From NCBI GenBank assembly GCA_902806565.1, contig CADCXA010000015.1, forward strand, positions 124,001-188,000: a stretch of DNA of 64,000 nt. Direction: 5' to 3'. A program made the translations under genes and the position numbers. Shown piece after piece: positions 39,211-50,995 of this stretch (positions are counted from its first letter, which is position 1; the number at the start of each line of letters is the position of its first letter). Under the pieces are notes generated by a model that did not search any database, was not told where the DNA came from, and saw only the letters and a program-made list of their open reading frames with translations. This stretch comes from Hypoxylon rubiginosum. Its lineage: Eukaryota; Ascomycota; Sordariomycetes; Xylariales; Hypoxylaceae.

Positions 39211-39987
39211 CTTGACGTAAACTTGATGTAAGAGCTTAGGTGGTAACGAGTAATATAATCCTACTGTTGGCTGGTACTGGAGTAAAAAGGGGAAGGGGAG
39301 AGAGTGGGGATGGAAGCAATGGAAGCAATGGATAAAGCTGGTTTAGACAAATATATGATAGTGTGAGATAGGATTAAGGGGGGCCGGTACGGGATTACGG
39401 ATTACGGCTCGCATGAAAGCATTCATGAATACATTGAATACATTGTTTAATCCGTTGAATATTGTCCTGAACGAGCTGAAGATCAGAAAGACTGGCGGTG
39501 TAGAAAGCCCTATGTAAATACTCCCATAGCCTTTGCAAACGGGCCTGGAGGATTCAAGTCCCCTTTTCCCAGTGCAATCTATCAACGTCTGTCTACATGT
39601 GCCATATGCATGTCAGGTCAAATCATAGGAGTACTAGTCCATTGTGAGTCACTTTACTTTCAGTTATATGTTGGTCCATACGGCAGACTCATTTTTAACT
39701 ATAGTATGCGTATTATGCAGGATCTCAAGACAGTCAAATCTGCCTATATCCGGCTCGTCTATAAAAAAACAACATCGCTAAGTACAGCAAAATACCTAAG
39801 AGGTAAGTAACTATACTTTACCGTTTCTTAGACAGTCGGTTCCAATACCTATTAAGAACTTTTGAATCCGTTCCCCAACTCCGGTGTTATTCATAATCCA
39901 GTTGCCTCACTTCCCCTGACTACATAGTATCTGATCTCCTTTGCCATGATATAAAATACCAAGTACCCGAGCCAATTTGATCGTCTC
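39211..39987. other. convergent intergenic, 0.8 kb
   Basis: 3' flanks of two converging genes. Nothing else is recognised. Confidence 0.6.
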
Positions 39988-41382
39988 TTAGTCGTCCTTA
40001 TCGCCACTAACGAGTTCACGGCTAAACAGACCAAACCACAGGTCAAGGTAGAACATGAGCTGCCAGTACAGGCTGGCCCGGTTGAAGTCGAACTCGCCAA
40101 CCTCATTTCGGGGCACCTCGTTGCCGATCATGGAACCGCCGAACCATCCTATCAAGGGAATCCACTCCAGCAGTCGCTGCTGTAAGGTCTTCTGAGGGGC
40201 CAGGGCTTGCTCGGCCGGCAGGAGCTTGACGCGGCGGGCTCCCGCGATCCTTCGGCTGCTCGTATCTTCCGGCTGCTCTACGTTCTGCGGCTGCTCGGGG
40301 ACGGCACCCGTAACGGTGGCTGTCGAAGCAGTGGCGGTGTCTATGGTCTGGGTGGAGCTTTGAGATCCTAGGGGAGAGTCCTGCGTATTCGCATTTACAT
40401 TACGCTCGATCATAGGGGCGGAGGTAGTTCTAGGTACGGTCGCGCTCGGTTGAGATGGCCTTCTCAAATGGGTTCGGAAAGTATTGGACCTGAACGGGTC
40501 ACCCATACCAACATCTCCGACCCTGTCGAGCACAGCTGCATCTTCTTTGGGAGGCAGGCCACCATAGGGTTCGGCATGTACCAGATGACCTAAGATCTTC
40601 TGCGGAGAGGCGTATACTGCGGTATCTGCCGCTTCCATCGACTCGAACGTAACCTTCACCCAGTGTTCGCCGCTAGCGACTCTGCTTACTTTAACTCGCT
40701 CTTCTGGGGTCAAAGGTTGTCTTCTCGTCAGCGCAGGGTCTCGCAGATCCGACTTGTACCGGCGCGATTCGATCGGGGGCTCTCTAGAGTAGTCTTCACA
40801 TATCCTTCCTGCCAGCTGTTCGTAGTGATTGATGGCGGCGTACTGCTGGGATGGTGTAGAATAGCCTCTCAGGATGACCTCGGCAGGTTCTTTCCGATAC
40901 GTCAGGGCTTGGGTAGCGGAAGCAGGATCGTCTTGCGACTGAGAAGCGGTCTGTCCTAGATAGCTAGATTTTCGCTGAGTAGAGCCGGATGAAGTGGCGG
41001 CGGTGGCTGTCGTTGTCGCGTTGGGAGCTTGCTGTCGGCTTGCTATGTAGTTGGAAAAGAGCTTATCGGCGCTTTGCATAGTAGCATCTTCGCGTTTAGG
41101 AGGGGCGCTGCCAGTCCTGGAGCGCGATCTCCTGGTGGACTTGCCGAAGGAACCGGTCTCTGTGACGTCTCGTGCGCGGGACCGTGGCAGGTTTCGTTGG
41201 CGATCACCTCTATTGTCGGCCATATCGGTAAGCGGACTTGGTTCAAGAGTATGACGAATCTCATCAGAAGGGGGAGACGGCATTACATACTCGGGCCAAT
41301 ACATGGCGTAGGGTCGCTGAACTCCATCATCGCCAGTGTAGAGTTCCTCGTCCGGGACGTTATGCAGGATCAATGGCCTCAT
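39988..41382 (-). CDS. NUP53: nucleoporin Nup53/Nup59 (Nup35-type RRM)
   Basis: An intronless frame of 464 residues from the ATG at 41382 (MRPLILHNVPDEELYTGDDG), which fits the fungal Nup53 start; the frame is open to an earlier ATG at 41445. The Nup35-type RRM (MPPN domain) spans about residues 165-275. It begins EVILRGYSTPSQQYAAINHY and ends with the RNP-like strands WVKVTFESMEAADTAV and ILGHLVHAEPYGG. In this family the domain dimerises and does not bind RNA in the classical way. The C-terminal LLEWIPLIGWFGGSMIG fits the amphipathic helix with which Nup53 binds the nuclear membrane. Flanks are Ser/Thr/Gln-rich and presumably disordered. It acts in the inner ring of the nuclear pore with Nup170/Nic96 partners. 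Confidence 0.9.
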   Translation of the reverse strand: MRPLILHNVPDEELYTGDDGVQRPYAMYWPEYVMPSPPSDEIRHTLEPSPLTDMADNRGDRQRNLPRSRARDVTETGSFGKSTRRSRSRTGSAPPKREDATMQSADKLFSNYIASRQQAPNATTTATAATSSGSTQRKSSYLGQTASQSQDDPASATQALTYRKEPAEVILRGYSTPSQQYAAINHYEQLAGRICEDYSREPPIESRRYKSDLRDPALTRRQPLTPEERVKVSRVASGEHWVKVTFESMEAADTAVYASPQKILGHLVHAEPYGGLPPKEDAAVLDRVGDVGMGDPFRSNTFRTHLRRPSQPSATVPRTTSAPMIERNVNANTQDSPLGSQSSTQTIDTATASTATVTGAVPEQPQNVEQPEDTSSRRIAGARRVKLLPAEQALAPQKTLQQRLLEWIPLIGWFGGSMIGNEVPRNEVGEFDFNRASLYWQLMFYLDLWFGLFSRELVSGDKDD

Positions 41383-42027
41383 TGTTTCCTCGACGGTGAT
41401 TGGCAGGTTCGGGGAGATAGAGTAGACAATGTTCGAGACGCACAAAGCTGATTGGTAAACAAAAGGTACCTAATCAAAGCCTAACGTGGAGAATAGTTGG
41501 AGTTGGAGAGTGAGCGGTTGGTAGATGGCGGATGGTTTGCGAGAGACAGAGACAAAGGCGTGGGAGGTATGTATTAAAAGTGATTGGGAAATACAAAAAG
41601 TGGCAGCGTTGGAGATGTCGCTAGAAAAAATGGGCAGAATCGCGTATCTACCACCTAACCCCAGCAACGGCGCTAAAATGAAGCACCTACCAGCTGTTTA
41701 TTTCCGACCTTGAATGTTTTTAAGGAATATGTACCTCTTAGGTGCACTATCTTATCAATACCCCTGTAGCTAAATTAAGCTTAGGTCCCCCTTGTTCCTG
41801 TCAAGCTGCCCCTACCCATAGGTTCCTGGTATGGTGTATGGACCCGCATGTGACCCGAGGCCGACGTCACTTAATTTTCGGAGAGCTGTTGGCAGCTTCC
41901 AACTTGAACTCCAAGCTACCCCGAAACGGTCTTGAATTCAACCGCATCTCCCGGCACCAGCTCCGATTTTGGCTCCTTCCACTCCTTCCACTCCTTCCAC
42001 GATTACCACACAATACCAATCGCCAAA
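41383..42027. promoter_or_regulatory. divergent intergenic promoter (NUP53 / FMP46)
   Basis: 645 bp between divergently oriented start codons. A repeat of CACTCCTTC lies at about 41977-41999, just upstream of the FMP46 ATG. No specific factor sites are asserted. Confidence 0.5.
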
Positions 42028-42623
42028 ATGTTCCGCTTTGTAAGTTGAAGGTCCCAGACTTCTGTCAGGATTGAATTGGATAGGTACTAACAACTGAACA
42101 GCATAAAACCCTCGACATCGTCACCCTCTTCCACAAAGCCGGTTCACCTGCTTCAGCTAGAGCGGCAACCATCCTCAAGCAAGTTTCAGCCAATGCTGCG
42201 GAGACGGCAACCGAAGACCAAGCCAGTGACCATTCCCATCAGACGCATCCCAATCGCTCACGCCAGGAGTTCGAGTTGAACGTCACAGAAGACCCTCCTA
42301 CCACCGATCAGCTGCAGACCATCTTGGGGTATGTGGGCAAGGACAAGATCAGCTCTGTTGTCAATGGTGCCTCGTCAGTGAACGAGGCCCTTAAGAAGTT
42401 CAAGGAGAGCAATGAGAATTTCAAGCGGCCAGTGGTATGTTTCTGACTCCTTTATTTCGTCTCTTCCCCCCTCTTAATCACAATTTGTCATATATTCATA
42501 TTTGTGTACTTCGTGCTCACTCGTCTGTGTTAGATTGTCGATTGGAATAATGGCAAGGCTCTCGCAAGTGACAAGGAGTCGGAGATTCTCAAGATGCTAG
42601 AGCAGGTGAATGGCAAAGAATAG
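42028..42623 (+). CDS. FMP46: mitochondrial redox-type protein Fmp46 (DUF1687)
   Basis: Three exons are inferred, 42028-42039, 42102-42434 and 42534-42623, giving 144 residues. The first exon encodes only MFRF. The second begins HKTLDIVTLFHKAGSPASAR, the typical start of this thioredoxin-fold family (PF07955). The third supplies IVDWNNGKALASDKESEILKML, the conserved C-terminal strand and helix. In yeast, Fmp46 was found in the mitochondrial proteome and is a putative redox protein; its reaction is not established. Introns are 62 and 99 nt with good GTAAGT and GTATGT donors. It diverges from NUP53. Confidence 0.92.
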
Positions 42624-43908
42624 GTGTCCCAAGTGTGTACACGTACAGCCAAGGTATTCTCTCTGCAGACTTCGCCTGAGATTAGGATGATGTAGCCCAT
42701 AACTAGCTACGTTCGTGTGTTGTCAGCTCTGGTTGCAGCGCAGTAAAAGGAGACATACTACCCAAATTGCTACTGGCAAACTCTACACGAATCTGTGATC
42801 AATTCTTATGCTGTTTACATCACGGTCCAATCACATGTACTACAAGTTATACTTACTACTCAATGTTTGTACCTCCTCTCATAATGCGTCTGTATTCAAA
42901 TATCTACAATAACCAATTGTATAAAACAATGCTGTATATAAACCTTGACACAATGAACAATTCGTATTTGACGAGCATATAGAAATACGGAAGGCACCAG
43001 CTTCCGACGAGGTCTCTTTGTTATTGTCATCAAACTCCGAGAGGCTCTCCTAACGGTACCTTCCTGTTGCTGATACTTTGCTGTAGAATCAGTCGGAGTT
43101 GGAGGGTGAAAAGTACCCAATATGCCATTTGTGAAGGCTGATTAGCTTGCTACCACAGATGACTGCCTTAATTTCTAGGGAAACTAGGAAATCAGACTGT
43201 TGTTCTGGAAGGTACGTAGTTCCGTCGTGTATATGCGTGCTCAAAATGTTGGTTGCTAAGGTGTAAGGTGTGCGTGGTCAGGTATCAAAATTGCACCCCT
43301 AGCAACCATCAGCATATACACTTACTACAATCAACCTCAATCCACGTTAGTTCTACCTATTCAGTTTTTCTGTTTTTCCTGAAGCCAAGTTTTCTTCCCT
43401 TCTTCATATCCCACAGCAATCAAAACTACCATCCACCTTCACATTTAACATCGCACCGCAAGGCAAGCAAGCTTTCTTCTTTCTCATGTCAAGTGCTCAA
43501 CAGTTCTTGCGCCCTTTACATATGGTTTCCACAACACTTGTTGTGTAGACACCTGCCCATGATACGTCAAGTATCCATCGGCATCGACCTTACTGCTGGC
43601 CTTCGCTGGCCTTCATAGTCCACTTTCTGCCCTTTTCCTTGACAAACCCAACACAACTGACCACCCTCTCACTCATCCCACATTGTTCATCTCAACACGC
43701 ATCGAATTTCTCTTGCCCCACTTAAGTCAATCTCATGATAAATCATCCTGTCGTGAGCATTGACAGTGGACAACCCTTCTCTCTTAGTCTCGCACACTTG
43801 ACATCTTGTCATCCCAACTTCTTGCTGGTGTCGCACACCACTTTCATCTCAACTGTCATTGTACCTTGACTCGATTCTCCTAAGACCCACACTACCATTC
43901 TCGACATA
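42624..43908. other. intergenic with long pyrimidine-rich leader
   Basis: The last 600 bp (about 43300-43908) is rich in C and T on the plus strand, as in fungal 5' leaders. It ends in ATAATGCC at the start codon of the next gene. No separate gene is supported. Confidence 0.6.
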
Positions 43909-46900
43909 ATGCCGCCCAAATACCAGGGCTTTACCCTTGATCAGGCCATCAATGATGCCGGTTCTCCTCCCCCTCCCGAGACATACGGATGGGAACACGT
44001 CTATGATGGCGAACCCCCGGTCTCTTTCTTTACCGACTGCGACCCTAGCAAGGCCTTGGCCATCTTCTCGACCGTGAATGCCACCAAGCCGTTCCGTCGC
44101 GTCGAGAATCCCACCTTCGAGCGCGACGTCCTGTTGTGGCCTGCTCGCAAGATCCAAGACTTCGCCGACGGTATCCGTCGTGAATATTATGGTTTCTGCA
44201 AATACATCAGCGCCCCTCGAGATTACGATGAACTTTACACCTACTGGGATGCGTATGATATCTACTATCTCGGTGCTCAGAACCTGTGGAATGTTCTTAA
44301 TCATATGAACTTCGAGAGCCAGCTGATCAATAAGGAGCTTCAGGACGAGGTCACACCTTGGATTGAGCAGTATGTCTCGGAGGTTTTGGTTGATAAGGAG
44401 GCTCAGAAGCATCTCCAGGATTTCGACGCAGAAGTCCACGGCGACATCCTTTCTTACTTCGATGCCAAGTATCTGCCCGATCTTGATGGACTAGAGACGA
44501 TATATCACAACGCTCTTCGTGATATTCTCATGTCCAACTGCATGCGCCTTCGGCGAGGTGGAGCTGTCTATCCTCAGTACCGAATCGACACGCAGCCATT
44601 CGAGGGCGCCTATAGTCAGCCAAGCACTGGTAAATACTTTCGTCTTTCCTACTCTCACTTCCGCTTCGTATTTGACTTGCAACGTTTGCTAATTCGTGAA
44701 AAAGCGACCGACGCCACCAATGCTGGGGGTTCTTAGTACGTTCCCCATGCATGTGATAGCCGCGTAGGAGGAACAGTGGTGAATGGAATCGTTATTGCCA
44801 ATGGAACATCGCAGCCCAAGCCCAAGCCCCGTGTAGACTCCAAGGAGTCTTCGTCCACGAGTGCTCAGGAACCTCAGCAGTCAAATACCGCCTTGCCGAC
44901 GACACCCAAGAATAAGAATACCTCGGTGATCCCGTCCTCTCCAGCAAAGGACAAGGTTAAGGGTGATATTCAGCCGACCACTACAAATGAGAAGGATCAG
45001 AAGCTTCACAGCACTCCATCTCCCACTTCAATCAAGGCTCAACGCAAAAAAGAACAGATTACAGCTAAAAAGCTGACAGGGGCAGGGAATCTCACACCTG
45101 CTTGCAGTATCCCGCCTCCGAAAATGCAAGCATTGCAAGCAAACGGACCACAGTTGATACCTGTGCAAATCGGTCCAAACAAGATGGCGTGGCTTCCCGC
45201 ACACCCATTCCCCGTGAACTTGCACCAGTTTCCAGGAATGCACCCTGCTGGGTGGCCCTCTATGGCACCGCATAGTTTGCATGCTCCTCAGCAGCACGCT
45301 CCCGCCCAGCAGGCCCCCTCTTATCGTGGCCCCCCTCATCGTGGCCCCCCTCAGCACGGTCCTGCTCGGCATGTCAACAAGGCGAACAGCGTGTCGAACG
45401 GTTCGTGGCAGGCCACCGGAGAGAATACGGTGCATGGTCCGAAAGCTGTATTCCATAAGCATGGCCCACCCCGGCACAACCAACAGCAGAGCACGGGAGA
45501 CAACCAAGCCTTGACCAAAAACCGAGCGCGCACCGGCAGCACGTGGTCTGGAAGATCGTCCGGCGGGTCGACGGTTCGGCAATCGACGTATGGGAACGCC
45601 AAAAATGGCTCTTGGCACAACGGCAACGGCAACGGCAATGGCAACGGTAAGCAGCGTCGCTTTACCAACAAGAATGGCGGCGGCTACTACCAGGAGACAC
45701 CTCGCATGGCTTCAGCTCCTCATATGGCCTTAGCTCATCCCCAACACAGCGCGATGAACCATCCAAACCTCTACGGAAGCCCTCCCAACTTCCAGGCCTG
45801 GAATTCGGGCCAACTTGGTGCTCCCGGCGCTACTAGTCCTTCGAAAGTTCTCGCCTGGATTGAGGACGAACATGAGCATGAGCACTGCGTCAACGCGGCG
45901 AAGTACCAGAGCGAGGACCCCAGGATTCACAAGTATGATCCGTGTCCGTGCAAGAATTGCCAGTCGCGTGACCGCTCCATCTTCGTCAACGGCTTCTATC
46001 ACGATGGCCTTCGTACCATGAAGAATGTAGAAGATTTATTCCGCCAATTCGGTAGAATCGTGAATACGTGGGAGAAGAACAATACCCTTCATTTCAGGTA
46101 AGTTATCTCCTCGGTGTTTCCCTCTTGCACGCGTGGTCCGCTAACAGGAATTTCCGTCGTAGATATGAACATACCCAATCAGCAATCGACGCCGTCTCCA
46201 GCATGAATGGTCAGATTGTCCCTGGAATCTCAGCCATGCCCTTACGAGCTGGGTTCCGTATGGGATCGCAGTTCTTCAACCCGCGTCAACATATCTACTT
46301 CCAAGGAAAGAAGAATAATTCGCAAGATCGGCGGCTGTGGCAACCTGACCGCCCATCCCACAACCATGGTCTGCAACACCCAACGATGCCCCAAGGTGCG
46401 GCGATGCCTCGAGGCCCACCCCGCTCAGCATCACAGTCGAGTGCCTACGGCGAGTACGATCAACCCTTGGTTCCAAAGGGCTTTATTGCAGCTGGTAATC
46501 CAGAGATACGCGTGCCAGCCCCTTCGGCGTATTCAAGCGGTCACCAGCAAGCAAGACCACATAATATCGACAGTATTCCAGAACATTTGGCACCATCCGA
46601 GCCCGAGAGGATGTACACCAAATCACCTTCTGACAACTGCATCACCCCTGCCATACGTCCCGAAGGTCAGGGAGATGGCCCTCAGCCCAAGGTCGACCAA
46701 GCGCAGACCTTGCGAGTCATCATGCCGAGTGACAGCTCGACAAGCTCGGGTACCAGAGGCTATCGCACGCCACCCGAGGTCCCCGAGATGAAGCCCGAGG
46801 ATGCGGGTACGAGTGGTGAGAAGAGCAAAGATGAAGACGAAGGCGAGATCGATGGTGGCACCGTGATCAGACGACGGCCCGCACAGACCCATCAGCGACT

Positions 46901-48905
46901 CCCAGCCAGCTGGGACAGCCCCGGTAATAAGACAAAGGGAAAGGGAAAACGCAGGCAGAACAAAGAAAGCTCCCAAGCCACCGACGAGAGTGACGCGCAG
47001 AGCCGAAGGACCGGGACCAGCCACGACTCATCCCCTGAGTATCTGCCCGCTCTGGCCTACCAGCCCGAGGAGCGCAGAGGTCCCTCCGGCGAGCAGGCGG
47101 CGGTTCGGCAAGTCAGCGGTGAGAGCAGTGGTATGCAAACAAGCTCGTCTAAGAGCCAGCCTCAAAATACACCCACCAGCTCGGAGCAAGGACACGACAG
47201 CCAAGTGAGCGATGTTAACGCCAAGCCTGTAGAGGTAACTGACCATTCAGGAAGTAGCTCGAGCGCGAGAGAGGCGACCCCGGAGAGCGAGCAGGATGTG
47301 AAACGCACCGGCGCCAATAGCGGCGCCACCCAGGATCAGCACGAGGACCAGCAGAACCGCGAGCGACAGATCACAGTCGTGTACTCTCCGCTCCCAGTAC
47401 CCAGCACCACAGCCGCGGCTGCTCCTAACACAGACGCGCCTAGCCAGAGCGCTGGCCCGTCCACACCGCCCGGATCGCCCGACGTCCCCGGCTGGCAGCC
47501 GTCGGTCCACGAATGGCTGGCCACAGCCCAGTCCCTTTCCGGACAGCCTGCGGACTCCTCCGCGTTTTCCGACCAGTTCAAAGAGGTCGAGGCGGCCCAC
47601 CGCCAGCTAGAGATGGACACGCATCGCCACCCGAAGAAGAAGAATAAGGGGAAGGCGGGTTCGGCTGCAGGCAACACTGCCACACACACGCATCCTTCCG
47701 CGGTTCTTCCTACGGTTCCCCGTATGGATCTGCCCACTCTTCCCAAGACGTCTAACCACCCACCCGCGGCGGCGCCCTCCCCATCTCCCATAATGAGATC
47801 ATCCACTGTTCCCGCGTCGCTGCGACCGCACACAAGCGGTGCCAACACATCGGTGGCAAACACGCTCGAACCGTTCCCCGCTTACGCGGACCCGATGACC
47901 GCCGTGAACAGCAGCATCGGCAGCCCCCGACGAGGACGGCACCAGGCCCCCCGCCCCCAGAAATTCCAGTTCCCCGCCAACGCCGCCGGCAAGCTGCGCG
48001 GCGCGAACGACACGCAGGCGGCGTCGCCCTCGAGTTCGGGTTTCAGCCCGCTCAACCCGCGCGCCAAGGAGTTCAAGTCGACCTCCGCGGCCCCCAGCGT
48101 CGCCGGCTCGCCCAAGCCCGCCGCCGCGGACCAGACCCCGATCGCCGCGGACGATGCGGCCAAGCCCAAGACTAGTGGTGGCAAGAAGAAGAAACAGAAC
48201 AAGGGCAAGAATGCAGCGAAGGACGCTGCTAAGGAAGAGGCTAAGGACGAGGCCAAAGACGAGACCAAGACCGTCGCGAAGGACATCGCGAAGGACGATT
48301 CCAAGAAGACGGATGGAAGCGTTAGTCAGAACACGACAGGAGACAAATCGACCGTCCAGCCCGATACCACCAAACCCGCCCCAAGCGGTAGCGAGAACGT
48401 GAATCCCAACAAGGGCCGCGGCAGGCCGAACATCACGGTCGCCATCCCCCTGAACTTCTCAAAGATGCAGCCCAAAGGAAAAGCGCCAGCCCGCCCGCAA
48501 CAGCCGCAGAAGCAACAGTCAGGCAGCTCCTCGTCAACCCCATCCAAGAACAAGAAGGACCGAAGCGGCAGCCAGCAGCAGACACCTTCGCAGTCCCCTC
48601 CTCCTCCCAAGACTCCCAAGAAGCAACCCGCGCCCGCCACGCCGCCCACTACCACCGCGCAGTCGCAGTCGCAGTCGCAGTGGTCGACGCCGACGCCGTC
48701 TCGGGTATCGCTGGAGTCCACCATGCCGGTCCTGACCTCGAGCGACTGCCCGCACCTGCAGACGATCGAGCCGCGGCCGGCGGACAGCCCCTTGATGCCT
48801 AACGCCTGGGCGCAGGGGCCTCCGAAGCTGCTGAGCCGCCCGTCTCCGTCTCCGTCTCCGGATTCGGACGCGTCTTCTCCGCCGAAGCCGCCGGGATCTT
48901 CCTAA
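43909..48905 (+). CDS. large low-complexity RRM protein, unrecognised family
   Basis: Three exons are inferred, 43909-44629, 44777-46097 and 46163-48905, giving 1594 residues. Residues 1-240 look folded and helical (KALAIFSTVNATKPFRRVEN, LGAQNLWNVLNHMNFESQLI). Residues 241-600 are Gln/Asn/Pro-rich with an (NG)n tract. At 606-635 a His/Cys group (HEHEHC then CPCKNC) precedes an RRM-like domain of about 80 residues from SIFVNGFYHD through FRQFGRIVNTW to AIDAVSSMNGQIV. The second intron falls inside the RRM and the join restores HFRYEHTQSA, which supports splicing. The remaining 870 residues are disordered: Ser/Pro/Gln-rich, with a Lys/Ala/Asp repeat patch (about 48190-48310) and SQSQSQ. Post-transcriptional RNA binding is the likely role. 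The 147-nt first intron is the least certain join; exons 1 and 2 could belong to separate genes. Confidence 0.75.
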
Positions 48906-49485
48906 GTTGGGTGTTTTTCTGATAACCTGTTCTGTATCTCTTCTTTCTAAATCAGACAAGACGGCCCGATGTGAAGGTGTTTTTTCATTAATCATTAATC
49001 ATTAATCATTCATGAGACAGGCTGGGGCTTGCTGGGCAGGATAGGCGGCGGCTAGGTTCTTTAGTTTTCATAAAGACGGAACAATCAGGTAGTCACTTTT
49101 CGGGGGTTGTGTTTGAGTAATACGAGTTTCCTTTTTGATATTTATAAAGTGGTCTTTTGAGTGAAACGTGATTAAAGGGGTATTTGCTCAACTCGTAATT
49201 GGTGTGCTTCCAATGGAATTCCGATCATTGGAGTATCCTCCGACCCTTTTAAACATGGGGAAATGCTTATGCGGAGTGGACAGCACACATACCTACATGT
49301 GGTCTTGCATGTTGAGATCTTATAACCACAACTCCTTAATTCGGGGTCCCTATTATAGCAACCTAAACACGAAGTAAAAAGAACGATGTAATTGGTTTAA
49401 CAATGGTGATGACACATCCGATGTAGGTATATTCACAAGCTCGGTTCTCATTATAATAACATAGCAGCAACTTCGATGGCCGGTA
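48906..49485. other. convergent intergenic, 0.6 kb
   Basis: 3' flanks only. A short direct repeat of ATTAATC lies at about 48986-49008. Confidence 0.6.
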
Positions 49486-49999
49486 TCACGCTGCGTCGGT
49501 CTTGACTAATTGTGTTACGGCGTCTTCGATTTGCTTGTCCGTCAGGCCTATGTGTATCAATGCGTCAGCTCCTATGATCCGTTCTAGAACGGGGAACGTA
49601 TGGCTACTACCTTCTAATGACTTGCTCTGCTCCTTTCCGAATTCTACAGCGGAAGTGAGTCAGCATATTGTCTTCCGCTACGAAGCGTTGCTTGTGGGAA
49701 ACGGACCGTATCTCGCATAGACCTTGGGTAGGGTGCCGGATGCTTCGCGCAGCATGATCGGTGTGAATGGGTTGTTCTTCTTCATGGTAGGGTACGCTCT
49801 CGTTAGGAATGTTCTATAGAATCTCGAGAGTTAGCACAACTGTCCAGTCATCTCCTCTCCTTGTATGCTATAGGTCTTAGCCTGTAGCTAGGTGTATTCG
49901 AATTCGCGCTCACCTCGTGGCAGCACTACCCTCTCCGGTATGGCAGAATAGGAAGCGAACTTCCTTCAGAGTCTTTGTGAAGGCATATTTGGCCGACAT
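49486..49999 (-). CDS. NADH:ubiquinone oxidoreductase subunit B8 (NDUFA2, 10.5 kDa)
   Basis: Four exons are inferred, 49999-49914, 49813-49707, 49643-49611 and 49547-49486, giving 95 residues, exactly the usual size. The protein is an accessory subunit of mitochondrial complex I with a thioredoxin-like L51/S25/CI-B8 fold. The joined sequence reads KTLKEVRFLFCHTGEGSAAT, then FLTRAYPTMKKNNPFTPIML, REASGTLPKVYARYEFGKE and LTDKQIEDAVTQLV. Both the RPFL-like N-terminal strand and the MLREASG motif match the family. Introns are 100, 63 and 63 nt. It diverges from the pyruvate carrier gene, another mitochondrial inner-membrane component. Confidence 0.95.
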
Positions 50000-50377
50000 C
50001 TTCGCGATTGGCGCTGTGTGATTGAAGATGGGAGAGCTGACTCGGATTCGTTGGAGGTTGAAGTTGCAATTGTTCAGAGCTTAAACCTCAAAAGTGAATG
50101 GATTGACGTCGGGTCACCTGCATAAATATTATGCAACATTCTGTAGTACAGAGTATTACATAAAGAATTCCCAACATCAAAACGTCCCCACCAAAAAATC
50201 GGAACCCCCAACTAACATTTATCCCCCCAATATCGGACCTTTTTACCACCTCTTCGTCATCTTCACGGTCAAAGAAAGAGAAGCAAGACAGCCCCAGCTG
50301 TTCGCCAAAACTCAATCGGACTACCTCAAAACTCACCCGCAACTATTCCTCGAGCTCGACCGATCCCTACAGACAAG
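50000..50377. promoter_or_regulatory. short divergent promoter (complex I B8 / pyruvate carrier)
   Basis: Only 378 bp separate the two start codons. A CCAAT box lies at 50227-50231 and an inverted one (ATTGG) at 50007-50011. A CRE-like TGACGTC lies at 50104-50110. CCAAT boxes bind the HAP/CBF complex, which controls respiratory genes in fungi; binding here is inference. Confidence 0.55.
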
Positions 50378-50995
50378 ATGCCCGCCACAACTACCCTGTT
50401 CCGCGCCGCCCGGCCCGTCTTCCAACAGTCCGCATCACGGACATTCCGTACCAACTTCTCTAGACAGACCGGCCGACGCTTCGCGAGCACCACTGCGACC
50501 GGCGAGGCCGCTTCTCAGACCTGGTTCAAGCGCATGTGGAACAGTCCGATTGGTCTGAAGACGGTGCACTTCTGGTAGGTTTCCTCCCTTCTCCCCAACA
50601 GATTACATACACACACACGACACCAAATCTCCGGGACCATGATCCAGCGTGTTATATCGCGGGCGGCGCATCCGCTAACAAGCCCCCCCCAAACAAACAG
50701 GGCGCCCGTGATGAAGTGGGCCCTCGTCATCGCCGGCATCTCGGACTTCGCGCGCCCGGCCGAGAAGCTGTCGCTGATGCAGAACGGCGCCCTGACGGCC
50801 ACGGGCCTGATCTGGACGCGCTGGTGCTTCGTCATCACCCCCCAGAACTACCTCCTCGCCGCCGTCAACTTCTTCCTCGGCTGCGTCGGCATCACCCAGG
50901 TCGCCCGCATCGCCATGTACCGCTCCTCCCAGAAGAACCTGCCCGAAGCCGTCGAGGCCAAGGCCGCCGAGGTCAAGGATGCTGTCAAGTCGTAA
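50378..50995 (+). CDS. MPC2: mitochondrial pyruvate carrier subunit (MPC2/MPC3 type)
   Basis: Two exons are inferred, 50378-50574 and 50701-50995, giving 163 residues. The N-terminus is an Arg/Ser/Thr-rich mitochondrial presequence containing RTFRTNFSRQTGRRFAST. The join restores a Trp codon in the conserved segment TVHFWAPVMKWALVIAGISD. Also diagnostic are FARPAEKLSLMQNGALTATG, IWTRWCFVITPQNYLLAAVN and FFLGCVGITQVARI, which form the membrane helices. As one half of an MPC heterodimer it imports pyruvate across the inner membrane. The matching MPC1 is not in the window. The end is a short Ala/Glu/Lys-rich helix. The intron is 126 nt. Confidence 0.96.
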
